DNA of 64,000 nt from Bacteroides faecichinchillae JCM 17102 (GCF_000614145.1 NZ_BAKK01000010.1:62001-126000), one strand, 5' to 3'; positions 21,048 to 29,850 are shown, counted from the stretch's first letter. The notes: generated by a model not told the origin, from the letters alone. Made by a program: numbers and translations.

Positions 21048-22288
21048 CCTCTTACAGATACTTCTTTCAATATTCTTCTATAAAGTTCCGGATGCTGATC
21101 TAAATAGACTAAGCTACGTGCATCCGCCTGTTTTATCTGCCCATCCGAACAATAACTGCGACATAAGCTTGTCGCCTCGTGTATGTCATCTATCTGGTAA
21201 ACGCATTGAACACAAGCCTTCCGATGACCACAACTTTTACACTGACGCGCATAACGAGACACATAATCGTTATGCTGTTGTGCAGCCTTTTCTAAATCCA
21301 GTTCCACACCGCTATCGGTTACCTGCCCTAAAGCAAATTCATGATTAATGCGTTCGCACTGCAAAATCTTACCTTTCACCGTTACAAACATCTTTTTGGA
21401 GAAAGGTGTACAAGTTCCGGATGTGATTTCGCTTGACTGATTAATTGGAAAAAGTAATTCATTATATGAAATGAACACATTTTCTGACCTTTGATAAATA
21501 TAATCCAATAATTGTCTCGTTTCCGGATTCCGAATAAATAATTCATTTTTAAAAGCTTCACAGTTGGATGCTTCTTGAATACTTTCCGAATAATTCCGAT
21601 AAGTTTGAAAGAAGTTTTCTAATTTATCTTTACGAATCCCTGATCCATTCAGGGGAGAAATGATAGGTTCCTTTCTAAATGTACCTTTTATGAAACTATA
21701 TATGGATTCAACTGAGTTTTTATTGTGAAGTACAGAATTAAACATCACATATTCCTTAAAATACTCAGGATATCTCTCTCGCAAAAGACAAACATTAGAA
21801 TACACACGATCAAATGAGTCATGTCCAGCTACATCTACTCGATACCCTTGTCCCTCTTTATTTCCGTCAAGGCTAATCAAAAGATTGAACTTTTTCTCCA
21901 CCAAAAAATCCATATATCTATCTAATAACATTGCATTAGTCGTCATATTATAACGAAAAACTTTACCCACAGGCTTTAAACTTTCAATGTACGCAATTAC
22001 CTCCTGAATAAAAGGGACATTAAGCAGAGGTTCCCCACCATAAAAGCCGACTAAAATAGGTTGAACTATATTTTCACATTGGTTTTTGCTCCACAATGAA
22101 TAAAGATAATCTATAATCAATTTAGCCCTTTGAAAAGGAAACTTCAGATTCTCACGTTCATCATACCCTTCATACAAATCTGCATAACCACAATATTTGC
22201 AACGAAGATTACACATATCTGTTACCTCAAAAACCAACTGAAATAAATGATTCAAGTTGTACCTGATATTATCTGCTGAGACTTTCAT
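21044..22288 (-). CDS. GG-Bacteroidales radical SAM peptide maturase
   Basis: 414 residues, intact. The radical SAM cluster motif is CNLRCKYC (C26, C30, C33). It is followed by the GFYGGEPLLN substrate-cofactor strand near 105 and the TTNAMLLDRY strand near 140. The C-terminal SPASM region has Cys in SGTCTPFSKK, LQCERINHE, CKSCGHRKACVQC and CRSYC, enough for auxiliary Fe-S clusters. It should modify a Cys-rich precursor peptide in the cytoplasm; the chemistry is not predictable from sequence alone. The family is, by recall, TIGR04148. It is placed between the pseudo-rSAM partner and the beta-propeller lipoprotein, in the standard GG-Bacteroidales order. It survives although most partners are broken. 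Confidence 0.88.
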   Translation of the reverse strand: MKVSADNIRYNLNHLFQLVFEVTDMCNLRCKYCGYADLYEGYDERENLKFPFQRAKLIIDYLYSLWSKNQCENIVQPILVGFYGGEPLLNVPFIQEVIAYIESLKPVGKVFRYNMTTNAMLLDRYMDFLVEKKFNLLISLDGNKEGQGYRVDVAGHDSFDRVYSNVCLLRERYPEYFKEYVMFNSVLHNKNSVESIYSFIKGTFRKEPIISPLNGSGIRKDKLENFFQTYRNYSESIQEASNCEAFKNELFIRNPETRQLLDYIYQRSENVFISYNELLFPINQSSEITSGTCTPFSKKMFVTVKGKILQCERINHEFALGQVTDSGVELDLEKAAQQHNDYVSRYARQCKSCGHRKACVQCVYQIDDIHEATSLCRSYCSDGQIKQADARSLVYLDQHPELYRRILKEVSVRG

Positions 22289-22301
22289 ATTAAATTTAAA
22301 A

Positions 22302-23510
22302 TTATTGTTTAAACCTAGCGACCATCATCACTGAGTTTGCTTCTTCATCCAAACTTTCCGCAATCTTTTTCAATTCCCCTTTCAAAGAACCTTGTTCAAG
22401 AAGCCATTTCAAATAATCGACAGCAAAAAGAGTCACAAACATATTATCCGGTACCTCTGAAACATCATATGAATCAGTACGTAATTTTGATATTTTATCA
22501 GATATATATAACGTTGCTTCAGATATTTCTTGCGTTTCTCTATCACAAAACAATAAACGATTAGGATGCTCAACCAAGGTTTTGTGATCATAATCCACCT
22601 CCTTTTTTTGAACTTCCAACAACAGATAACGGTCGGTGCAAAATTTAACCGAATGTAAATCCACCAGATTTTCCTCCATATCCCTATTCTTAAAAATAGC
22701 CACTGGAATCAATACATTATTTACATAATGATATACTGTATCCAACGAAGGATCTGCAATAATGAAACCATCTTTTGTCTTTAACATAGGATCCATATAA
22801 AGTGAAGTAAGCATAATCTCACCTGTTTTCTCATCACGGAACTTTACATCATCACAAATACGCTTTTTTATCGTAATAGGAACCGGACGCATAGCTCCAG
22901 TCTGTCTATCAATAAAATAATAGGGATTCTGTTCAACAATATCACTTTTACCATCAAATTTTCCATGCCATGACCATTTACTGTACCCTATCAAATTCTT
23001 ATCATCATAAACATACAAATGTCTAAGCCACACCTGTTTTGGCAATCTTATTCTCCGTTTAAAATTTCCGGAAAAATCATATACCAATATGCGAGAAAGA
23101 AAGAATCTATCATAAACATACAATTCCTTTTGAGTGTAATCAACTGTGAATAAACTTAATCTATTATATTCTTCTCCACTTTGCCCGCAACAACGCTTAA
23201 AACCACCCAAGTAACTTCCTTTTTTATTGAAAAAAAACAGTTTTGATTGAAAATTATCACCCGCAATTATTATATCAGTGGACAGACTCATTTCAAAGTT
23301 AGGATGCATCACTGAACTGTCATTAGTTTCCAACGGAATATAAGTAATTTCCGCTATATCATTCAATACAATATCTTTCTTTGGATATTCCTTTTTGACA
23401 TCTATCTCTATCAACTCATTGGATAACGATTGAGAAGAAGGACCAGTACATGAGAGTAATAGCGTCAAAAGAATAATTCCTAATATGCTCATATTTATTG
23501 ATCTATACAT
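22302..23510 (-). CDS. 6-bladed beta-propeller lipoprotein
   Basis: 402 residues. A lipoprotein signal ends in LLLSC (Cys about 20). The rest shows repeated blades of the form found in Bacteroidales 6-bladed propellers: ELIEIDVKKEYPKKDIVLNDIAEITYIPLET at the start, then FFFNKKGSYLGGF with GQSGEEYNRL, ELYVYDRFFLSRILVYDFSGNFKRRI, and YYFIDRQTGAMRPV. Such genes accompany peptide-maturation loci in this order; a role in binding or sensing the exported product is inferred, not shown. It is intact. A stem-loop lies between this gene and the precursor gene upstream, which could reduce read-through. Confidence 0.8.
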   Translation of the reverse strand: MYRSINMSILGIILLTLLLSCTGPSSQSLSNELIEIDVKKEYPKKDIVLNDIAEITYIPLETNDSSVMHPNFEMSLSTDIIIAGDNFQSKLFFFNKKGSYLGGFKRCCGQSGEEYNRLSLFTVDYTQKELYVYDRFFLSRILVYDFSGNFKRRIRLPKQVWLRHLYVYDDKNLIGYSKWSWHGKFDGKSDIVEQNPYYFIDRQTGAMRPVPITIKKRICDDVKFRDEKTGEIMLTSLYMDPMLKTKDGFIIADPSLDTVYHYVNNVLIPVAIFKNRDMEENLVDLHSVKFCTDRYLLLEVQKKEVDYDHKTLVEHPNRLLFCDRETQEISEATLYISDKISKLRTDSYDVSEVPDNMFVTLFAVDYLKWLLEQGSLKGELKKIAESLDEEANSVMMVARFKQ

Positions 23511-23527
23511 ATTTACTTGCTTTTAAA

Positions 23528-23559
23528 CTATGAAGGTATGAATCTACATACCCTCATAG
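23528..23559 (-). terminator. Stem-loop after the precursor gene
   Basis: CTATGAAGGTATG pairs with CATACCCTCATAG across a 6-base loop, with one mismatch per arm. On the minus strand it lies between the precursor stop (23625) and the propeller start (23510). It lacks a long U run, so it may be a partial terminator or RNA-stabilising hairpin, as is common after abundant RiPP precursor messages. Confidence 0.5.
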
Positions 23560-23624
23560 CCGACATCAATTTTTCCCTATACATTTAATTATAAACATGC
23601 TACATTAGGGATAATTACTAACAA

Positions 23625-23864
23625 TTAATAATAAGAGTAACCTGTAGTCTTGTTACTTTGTCCTATCACACCTACTTCATCAAAATCCAGTCCAATCATA
23701 TTGGATCCTTCATAATAGTAACTTTCTGAAGTAGCATACCCTGTGCACGCACAACTACCTGCACAAGGACAAAGCTTCTCGCCTCCTCCACGAAGCAGAC
23801 TCTGTTCTTTCTTCGTCATCTCAGCTTGGCTGAGATTTTACAACGAAATCTTACTCAATTTCAT
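23625..23864 (-). pseudogene. GG-Bacteroidales natural-product precursor with nonsense codon in the leader
   Basis: From ATG at 23864 the frame reads MKLSKISL, TAA (23838-23840), NLSQAEMTKKEQSLLRGGG and then a core with CPCAGSCACTG, ending in GYSYY at 23625. The leader is the classic Bacteroidales form (KISLxNLSQAEM then RGGG), the cleavage site of the GG-Bacteroidales precursors (TIGR04149 by recall). The stop sits where Lys is usual, so AAA to TAA is likely. An in-frame ATG follows at 23819, which would give a shortened leader that keeps the GGG site. The core has four Cys near its start, then a Tyr/Ser-rich region. It lies upstream of the propeller and maturase genes on the same strand. 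Confidence 0.8.
23820..23834 (-). promoter_or_regulatory. Small perfect hairpin in front of the internal precursor ATG
   Basis: CTCAGC, loop CAA, GCTGAG on the minus strand ends directly at the in-frame ATG at 23819. It falls inside the leader coding region, so it may be coincidental. In the mutated gene it would sit between the nonsense codon and the possible restart codon. Confidence 0.3.
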
Positions 23865-23947
23865 AAACAATAAAATTTTAATTAATAATAGGAATTAACC
23901 GCACAACTCATCCGCACGGTATTATTATAAAAGAAAATATAATAACC

Positions 23948-26015
23948 TTATAAAGCATTGACACTGTGATAAACCGTTCCTATCCGTTCTCGAAAATCCT
24001 CCAACGAGTAACAGTTAAGCATCCGTTCTCTGCCAACTTCTAAGTTACCTAGTGAATATTTTCCAGACAACAATGCCTCTAAAGCAACCTGTAACGACTC
24101 TACCCTATGCACATTGTCGAAGCGAAACATTGTTCCAAATGCACCGTCTGCCACAATCTCTCGCAATCCGGTAGTTTGATGCACCAACACCGGAAGTTTA
24201 TTCATCATCATCTCTACCGCTACGTAGCCGAACTCCTCGTGAATAGAAGGTACAATACCAAACTCAGCAATAGCATATAATTCAAACAGTTGTGTTTTAG
24301 GAATGAAACCGGTAAAAGTCACCTGCGACCAGAACGGATTGGCCTTCTCCAAACAACCCATAATATTTCCACTGCCTGCCACAATGAGTCTGAACTGTGG
24401 GAACAAGTTGCGAATTCTTCCGAAAGCCTCCACAAGCTCAGTCACCCCTTTCACAGGTGCCAGCCGACCGGCAAAAATAATCAACCGTTCCTGCTTACCG
24501 AAGCCATATTTTACACGCAATGCATCACGTTCCTCGTGGCTACGTTCAACGTAAGTGTCCTGCAAACCGTTGGGAATAAAGGCTAGTTGTGTCTCCGGAA
24601 TTCCATACAAATCCCGCAACATGTCGTAAGAATGACGGGCTATGGCAATGATTTTGTCACAACAATCAGTCATGAATTTTTTTTCAGCCTCAAATCGACT
24701 AACAATTATTTTTTGCCACTGTGTCTTGGGCTCCACCAAAATTCGCTCCATCTGTTGCCGATCGCCCAACAGACTGAAACTCCACTCCGTATAGTGTAAG
24801 GTAAACAATATTTTAGCCTGAATTCTCTCTCGAAACAACTTTGCCAGCCCATAATGATTAGTAAAATTAAAATGGCAATACACTGTCCGCTTGGTCGGAA
24901 TGCGCGAAGCTATATAATAGAATACATTTCGATAATACTGATTTTCTTTACTCTTTGTCCATCCGGTTTGAAATTCATAAGGAATAGGTATGTCATAAGT
25001 GGCAATGCCATTTTCGTATCTCCACTTTACATTCTGTTGCTGATGAGCATAGAGAATAACCACATGGACATCCCACATATCACGGTCAAAACAGTTTGCA
25101 AGCTGGTTAACATATGTTCCTACTCCATATTGGTTTCCCGTACTTTCGCCAGAAATGATCAACAAACAATGACGTGTAGAAGCAGCTAATGCCTGTTCAT
25201 AGACCCGCTGTGACTGATTTCGTAAATCTTCAACAAGCGAACGGTAAGCCTGCTTCACTTCTTCTACCAACTGGTCGTCGATAAACGACTCCAATTTCTC
25301 AGCAATAAAGTATAACGATGCCGCCCGTTCACGAAAACGTTCCATCACATGCATCATCGAAGCATCGTGCAAACGATAGAAATAAAAATCATTTGGATAG
25401 TATGTCACACGTTCAGCAGCATAAAAAGCATAGGGAGTGAAAAATTCATCATCATGGGTAGTTCCCTCAAAATGCAATCCATTATTTTCGATCAACGAAC
25501 GACGATACAGACTGCTGTAAGTCATCGGAATGTATTCGCCATTCTCTATTAACCGACAGAAACACTCTTTGCCACTGAACACCTCCGTCTGAGTGGGAAA
25601 TGTATACGAACGGTCTCCCATCCGGAAAGAGGTACCATCTTCATCACAGTAACATACGCTACCGATTACCATATCCGCATGACAAACTTCCGCTCAACGG
25701 TAAAGCTGTTCGAATGCATCAGGTGCCACTGTATCGTCACTATCCACGATGCCAACATAAACGCCCTTTGCCGCTTCAAGCAAAGCATTTCGTGTAGGTG
25801 AAACCTCGATGAGGTAAATGTAATAATCGAATACGAGCATCCATTGCCGCATGACGTTCAATATGTTGCAATGTGGCATCAGTAGAACCGTCATCTGCCA
25901 CAATAATTTCGACCTCGTCCAATGTCTGCTGCCGAACAGAAATCAAACATTCATCGATGTAAGCCTCCACATTATAAGCAGGTATCAAAATACTAACTTT
26001 TATGGTTTTGTTCAT
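23948..26015 (-). pseudogene. Fused GT2-GT4 glycosyltransferase of the peptide locus, frameshift plus nonsense
   Basis: The gene begins at ATG 26015 (MNKTIKVSILIPAYNVEAYI), a GT2 family start, and runs to LPHRG. The frame then changes near 25795-25805 to SPTRNALLEAAKGVYVGIVDSDD, including the GT2 DxD. A TGA at 25694-25696 interrupts QLYR and AEVCHADMVIGS (CGA to TGA likely). The remaining 574 codons (to 23948) contain the GT2 end and a full GT4 domain: YGVGTYVNQLA, FAGRLAPVKGVTELVEAF, and HEEFGYVAVEMMMNKLPVL. This two-domain arrangement is the glycosyltransferase of GG-Bacteroidales peptide systems (TIGR04157 by recall). The GT4 half might still be translated from 25672, but the GT2 half is lost. 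Confidence 0.75.
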
Positions 26016-26037
26016 GTGTTCTTCAAGCAAATAATTA

Positions 26038-26670
26038 TTACGTGTTTTGATATGTTTCAAGTAAAGGTATGCCACGTTTCCAATTGTAGACTTCGGCTAT
26101 GGCAGCTTCTTGCCGCCACCAGTCCACCACCCGTTTCCACACTTTCTCCGGTATATAGTCTTCCGATTGCCAATCAACACCTGTTCTTTGGCATGCATTT
26201 TTCAGATCCTCCAAATAATCGGTATCAAAAGGTAATTCGTTCGACTCTCTTCGCGGAGAATCAAGACGAGCTCGTACGTAAGACACAATCCCTTCCAATC
26301 CATGTTCAAATGAAGTATCTGCCGTGCGTCTCAAATCACGCTCCATTACTTTGCCGTCTATTTCTTTTAGAATCTCATCAGTGTCTCCCTCCACAAAGCC
26401 CTGCCGCCTCATATATTCCACTGCCCATCCAATGCCACAAAAACCGTCGGCAAAATCAACAGCTAGATCAAAAGGCAGATGCAAACAAATATCTTCCAAT
26501 AATTCTCCGGCAAAATCTTCATAAAAACGATTGTGAAGAAGACGTGAACAATGAAAAAAGAAGAGAGAGAGCCCCATCCTTCCATTCAACAGACTTTGAT
26601 CAGTACTAAAACTTCCATTTAATATTTGGTTGTCTATGATTTCTTTTAATTTTCTAGACAGTGTTTTCAT
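26038..26670 (-). CDS. LanC-like protein of the peptide locus
   Basis: 210 residues, all alpha by composition. FADGFCGIGWAVEYMRRQGFV (about 78-98) and HGLEGIVSYVRARL (about 131-144) are the Gly-rich helix starts of the lanthionine-cyclase-like alpha/alpha barrel. Only part of a usual barrel (about 400 residues) is present, and the zinc ligands of true LanC (Cys, Cys-His) are not evident, so enzymatic cyclisation is doubtful. An early GRMGLSLFFFH repeat supports the family. It starts at ATG 26670 and ends 22 bases before the glycosyltransferase start, so it is probably the first gene of the RiPP transcript. Confidence 0.6.
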   Translation of the reverse strand: MKTLSRKLKEIIDNQILNGSFSTDQSLLNGRMGLSLFFFHCSRLLHNRFYEDFAGELLEDICLHLPFDLAVDFADGFCGIGWAVEYMRRQGFVEGDTDEILKEIDGKVMERDLRRTADTSFEHGLEGIVSYVRARLDSPRRESNELPFDTDYLEDLKNACQRTGVDWQSEDYIPEKVWKRVVDWWRQEAAIAEVYNWKRGIPLLETYQNT

Positions 26671-26883
26671 TAATATTGATATTATGATTACTCATTGCAA
26701 TATTAAAGCAAATTATTTAAAAATAAAAGCTATTTTTTAAATTTAATCAAAATTAACAACCACATTTACCCAAACAAGCTAACCATGAGCTCAATATAAA
26801 ATTATATTATTTATAAGATGCTTCCATATATAAAGTTCACACCAATGATAGATTTCTGCTAAAAGCCACTCCTACGATTAAAC

Positions 26884-27407
26884 TTATACTATAACCAAAA
26901 TCACTTTGTAATCTGTTACAAGATACGAAAAAAGGAAGGATATCAGTTTTACATTGCCGACCCCGCTTCACAATTGGTAACCTATCCTCAAAAGGAATTC
27001 GAAAAATGTTGGTTTTCCATCAAAGAGGACGGGACCTAGTCTCTTTTCTAGCTGCCCAACCGGTAGTTTGCGGTGAAATGACATTAGGGATGATGATGTC
27101 AATGACTTATATTATCAGACAGTTAAACGGTCCAATAGGTGCTTTCATTGGATTTGCTCAACCGTTCCAGGATGATTTTAGCATCCTGGAACGGTTGAAC
27201 GAAATACACGAGAAAGAAGACAAAGAGCAAAACATTGTCCTAAAACAAGCAACACTGCCCGAACAACAAGGATATACATATCGAAAGACTATATTTTAGT
27301 TACGACGGTGCAGAACACGATTATGTGCTTGAAGACATTAAAGTGGCCATACCGGAACACAAAGTAACTGTTATCGTGGGAACAAGTGGAAACGGAAAAA
27401 CCAAGCT
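26884..27407 (+). pseudogene. Remnant of C39-peptidase ABC exporter
   Basis: Three pieces in different frames. (a) 26884-27036 encodes NQNHFVICYKIRKKEGYQFYIADPASQLVTYP, the His-containing end of a C39 peptidase domain, then stops. (b) About 27030-27250 encodes the last TM region and linker: MTLGMMMSMTYIIRQLN, FIGFAQPFQD and ERLNEIHEKEDKE. (c) About 27270-27405 encodes the start of the ATPase with Walker A GTSGNGKT, and ends there. The N-terminal Cys half of C39, most TM helices and everything after Walker A are missing. Such exporters cleave GG leaders and secrete the product, so the RiPP locus has lost its transporter. The break coincides with the repeat at 27408. Confidence 0.75.
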
Positions 27408-27488
27408 TTCCCTTCACCCTTCACACCCACTTCCAATAAGGCGACAGAGGGTGAAGACTCCCTCTTCACCCTCCACTTCACCACCATT
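27408..27488. repeat. CTTCACCC-type repeat, left edge of the VirE-HU cassette
   Basis: This short tract has five copies of CTTCACC / GGTGAAG in both orientations. They include a hairpin of GAGGGTGAAG and CTTCACCCTC with a 7-base loop (27447-27473). It directly follows the truncated Walker A codons of the exporter and runs to the VirE stop. On the minus strand, CTTCACCC is followed by TCTGTCGCCTTATT. That resembles the right-hand flank after the HU-like gene, so the two form an imperfect inverted pair. Confidence 0.55.
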
Positions 27489-28727
27489 TCAGACCGATAC
27501 CACCCGATATACATTTCCCCATTTCGTATGTTTACGATCTATCCCCACTGCAACCAATATCTGCGCTAAAGCAATCGGATTGGCTCCACGCATCGCAGCC
27601 GGGTTCTTTTTTCTCAATATCTGAAAAATATCGGCGGCAGAAAGAAGATCACATTCCTCCTCCCTACCCGCTGCACGGAAACAGGTACGAAGAACATCTT
27701 CTACCGGACTTTGACGATAAAATGATAAATTACTTTGATTTAACTCTTGCTCTTCTTCGTTTGTAAACCAATACCGCCTACCTGACAATAGTTCCTCCTT
27801 CAGTTGTGCATAAATCTGTGCATGTTCAATGCCATCACAATCAATAGGACGCTCCACCTCTACACAAATAAACCGGCGGCTACCGGTAGGATCAGTCAGC
27901 AAATCCATCCGGTTGGATGTGCCGATAAAAGAAGCAATGCGTGGCAAGGAACGATAGTTTTTCTGGTAGGCTTTACATAAGCTTAACGATGACATCTGCA
28001 TCAGATTTTTCAATAACGGCATCTTCGTGGCAGCGTACTTATCAAATTCATCCAGATTCAGAAGCCCCATCTCCGCCAATCTCCGTTCCACATTTCCACG
28101 GCTAGTCAAATCTACCTTATCCATATAGTAACGTTGGAGTTCCGCAGGAAGCAAAGACTTGCAAAATGTAGATTTCTGAAACCCCTGCTCCTTACTGACA
28201 AGCAAAGGGGCTACGCTGTTGGCATGAGCACCCGTAATACCAAGCCACTGTGCTGTCATCCCCAACATCCAGGTATGGAATTCTTTCTTCCACAAACCGT
28301 TGGCAGAAACCCGTTGTGCCAAAGCTTCCAGCCGATCAGTACCATCCCATGCAGGCAATTCGTCTAAATATAGTTTAAACGGATGATATTCAGCAATACG
28401 GGTAGAATAGACACAACGCAAAAGGTCACGATCCCAACAAGCAATTCCGGCTTCATGAGCTTCCAGACACATGGTATTCAAGACACGCTGATTGATCGGC
28501 CTGAATATTTCCTCCAAACGTATCAACGGGCGGTACTCTGTTTCTTCAGTCAATACATTATAACGAAAGTCATAGCGGGATCTTAAGAAAAGCCCCACAC
28601 TTTCGGTTAGTACTTTTGTTTTCAAAGATGCATTCTCTGAACTTCTTTCCTTGTGTCCTTCCTTTTTCCGGAAAAGACGCCCCATTAGCTTTTGCCAAAT
28701 AACAAACAATACATTTCTCCTTTTCAT
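27489..28727 (-). CDS. VirE/VapE-like ATPase with DUF3874-type C-terminus
   Basis: 412 residues. After a basic N-terminus and a region with EIFRPINQRVLNTMCLEAHEAGI, the VirE/VapE P-loop domain appears. AWDGTDRLEALAQRV is the family marker near 125. The degenerate Walker A is SKEQGFQKSTFCKSLLP near 180, Walker B-like is LNLDEFDKY near 220, and IASFIGTSNRMDLLTDPTGSRRF is the sensor region. The last about 70 residues form a small winged-helix-like end. Related proteins act as replicative helicase/primase-type factors in mobile islands; here the role is unknown. It is divergent from the HU-like gene, with the dyad array between them. Confidence 0.8.
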   Translation of the reverse strand: MKRRNVLFVIWQKLMGRLFRKKEGHKERSSENASLKTKVLTESVGLFLRSRYDFRYNVLTEETEYRPLIRLEEIFRPINQRVLNTMCLEAHEAGIACWDRDLLRCVYSTRIAEYHPFKLYLDELPAWDGTDRLEALAQRVSANGLWKKEFHTWMLGMTAQWLGITGAHANSVAPLLVSKEQGFQKSTFCKSLLPAELQRYYMDKVDLTSRGNVERRLAEMGLLNLDEFDKYAATKMPLLKNLMQMSSLSLCKAYQKNYRSLPRIASFIGTSNRMDLLTDPTGSRRFICVEVERPIDCDGIEHAQIYAQLKEELLSGRRYWFTNEEEQELNQSNLSFYRQSPVEDVLRTCFRAAGREEECDLLSAADIFQILRKKNPAAMRGANPIALAQILVAVGIDRKHTKWGNVYRVVSV

Positions 28728-28867
28728 CTTCCTCTGTTTTTAATCATTAACGGCTGCGAATATACTGTCACAAATAGACGATCTGCAACTTTTCAACAGA
28801 TTCATTTTCAGAATAATGAACTTAGCATTTTATCCCATCATTTCTTGTTTATCTTCTAATTAAACCT

Positions 28868-28875
28868 TATCTTTG
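28868..28875 (+). promoter_or_regulatory. -7 box ahead of the HU-like gene
   Basis: TATCTTTG is an exact TAnnTTTG match. The 22-bp dyad array begins 18 bases downstream and the HU-like ATG is at 29049, so the array would lie in the transcribed leader or act as an operator over the start site. Confidence 0.5.
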
Positions 28876-28893
28876 ATGCGGATATTTATTACT

Positions 28894-28981
28894 TATCACA
28901 GTTGTGATAAGTATGTATCATAACTGTGATAAAAACGTATCACAAAAATGATAAATGCTTATCACAGTAATGATAAGTAAG
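28894..28981. repeat. Array of four 22-bp dyads, TATCAC type
   Basis: TATCA starts at 28894, 28916, 28938 and 28960, exactly 22 bases apart. Each unit is TATCAC, 4 bases, GTGATA, or close to it (unit 2 TATCAT; units 3 and 4 end ATGATA), then 6 spacer bases. In the first unit the arms extend to 10 bases (ACTTATCACA and TGTGATAAGT). The period equals about two helical turns, so bound dimers would sit on one face. It lies between the divergent VirE-like and HU-like genes; operator or replication iteron are both possible. Confidence 0.85.
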
Positions 28982-29048
28982 GAATATCAGGAACAAAATC
29001 AACAAATATCCCATAGATAACCAACAAACATCTAAATGAAAAAAGAAG

Positions 29049-29684
29049 ATGGCAGTACAATTTGAATTATATAAAACTCCCATGCCGGAGGAAAAGAAAA
29101 ACAAAGTGCGATATCATGCACGCCCGGTCAGTTATGAAACAGTGGATACCGAAGACCTGATTTACCGTATCCACAGCCGTTGCTCGTTGAGCCCGTCGGA
29201 CGTAATAGCCACCCTGGAAGAACTGAAATATGAAGTGGCACAATGCCTCAAAGAAGGGAAGAAAGTGCATATCGACGGATTGGGATATTTACAAATAACC
29301 CTTTCATGTGAAGAGGAGATACGGGATCCCAAAGCCAAACGAGTGCATAAAGTAAAATTAAAATCAGTCAAGTTCAAAGCCGACAAAGAACTAAAAGCTG
29401 AGCTTTCGGACATACACTTTCAACGTTCGAAATACAAGCCCCATTCCGCCGAACTGTCTCCTATAGAAATAGACATGAAACTAACGGAATATTTTGCAGA
29501 CAACCAGATTATCACCCGGAAAGACTTTCAACAGCTCTGCCGGATGACACAAATTACGGCATACCGGCATATCAAAAGACTGATTGCAGAAAAGAAACTC
29601 CAAAATTTAGGTACTACCCACCACCCCATTTACACACCGGTACCAGGTAATTACAGGGTGTCCGCAGCCATAAAATACAGATGA
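29049..29684 (+). CDS. HU-like DNA-binding protein with winged-helix tail
   Basis: 211 residues. Residues 1-125 match the HU/IHF-like Bacteroidales family: YHARPVSYETVDTEDL, then CSLSPSDVIATLEELKYEVAQCLKEGKKVHIDGLGYLQITL, the helix-helix-strand HU start with the Gly-Leu-Gly turn. A second region (140-211) contains TRKDFQQLCRMTQITAYRHIKRLIAEKKL, a helix-turn-helix with a wing. A two-domain DNA binder beside a VirE-like ATPase and an array of dyads is consistent with binding those sites. It starts at ATG 29049 and is divergent from VirE. Confidence 0.8.
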   Translation: MAVQFELYKTPMPEEKKNKVRYHARPVSYETVDTEDLIYRIHSRCSLSPSDVIATLEELKYEVAQCLKEGKKVHIDGLGYLQITLSCEEEIRDPKAKRVHKVKLKSVKFKADKELKAELSDIHFQRSKYKPHSAELSPIEIDMKLTEYFADNQIITRKDFQQLCRMTQITAYRHIKRLIAEKKLQNLGTTHHPIYTPVPGNYRVSAAIKYR

Positions 29685-29689
29685 AGGAA

Positions 29690-29750
29690 CAACCCTTCAC
29701 CCGCTCTCTACCTAATATAAAGGATACAGGAAAAAGGTGAAGAGTTGAAT
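29690..29750. repeat. CTTCACCC-type repeat, right edge of the VirE-HU cassette
   Basis: CCCTTCACCCGCTCTCTACCTAATA lies just after the HU-like stop, and AAGGTGAAGAGTTG pairs weakly with it as an imperfect stem. The CTTCACCC, TCT, CCTnAT order matches the left flank read on the opposite strand. It could be a terminator for the HU-like gene and a cassette end at the same time. Confidence 0.45.
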
Positions 29751-29801
29751 GGCTTTTTGAACATTTTACTTTATTTATTCGTCAGAATCAAAGAAAGTCT
29801 C

Positions 29802-29809
29802 TATCTTTA
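29802..29809 (+). promoter_or_regulatory. -7 box for the 29851 operon
   Basis: TATCTTTA, one mismatch from TAnnTTTG, 41 bases upstream of the ATG at 29851. The next two genes follow at gaps of 8 and 47 bases and probably share this transcript. Confidence 0.45.
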
Positions 29810-29850
29810 CACAAATTATTTTCTATTATTCACTACTAAATGTAAATATT

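Noticed and set aside
26755..26800. Minus-strand short peptide end SSWLACLGKCGC as an extra precursor
   Set aside because: The open stretch is only 17 codons after an upstream stop, with no leader; too short to support.
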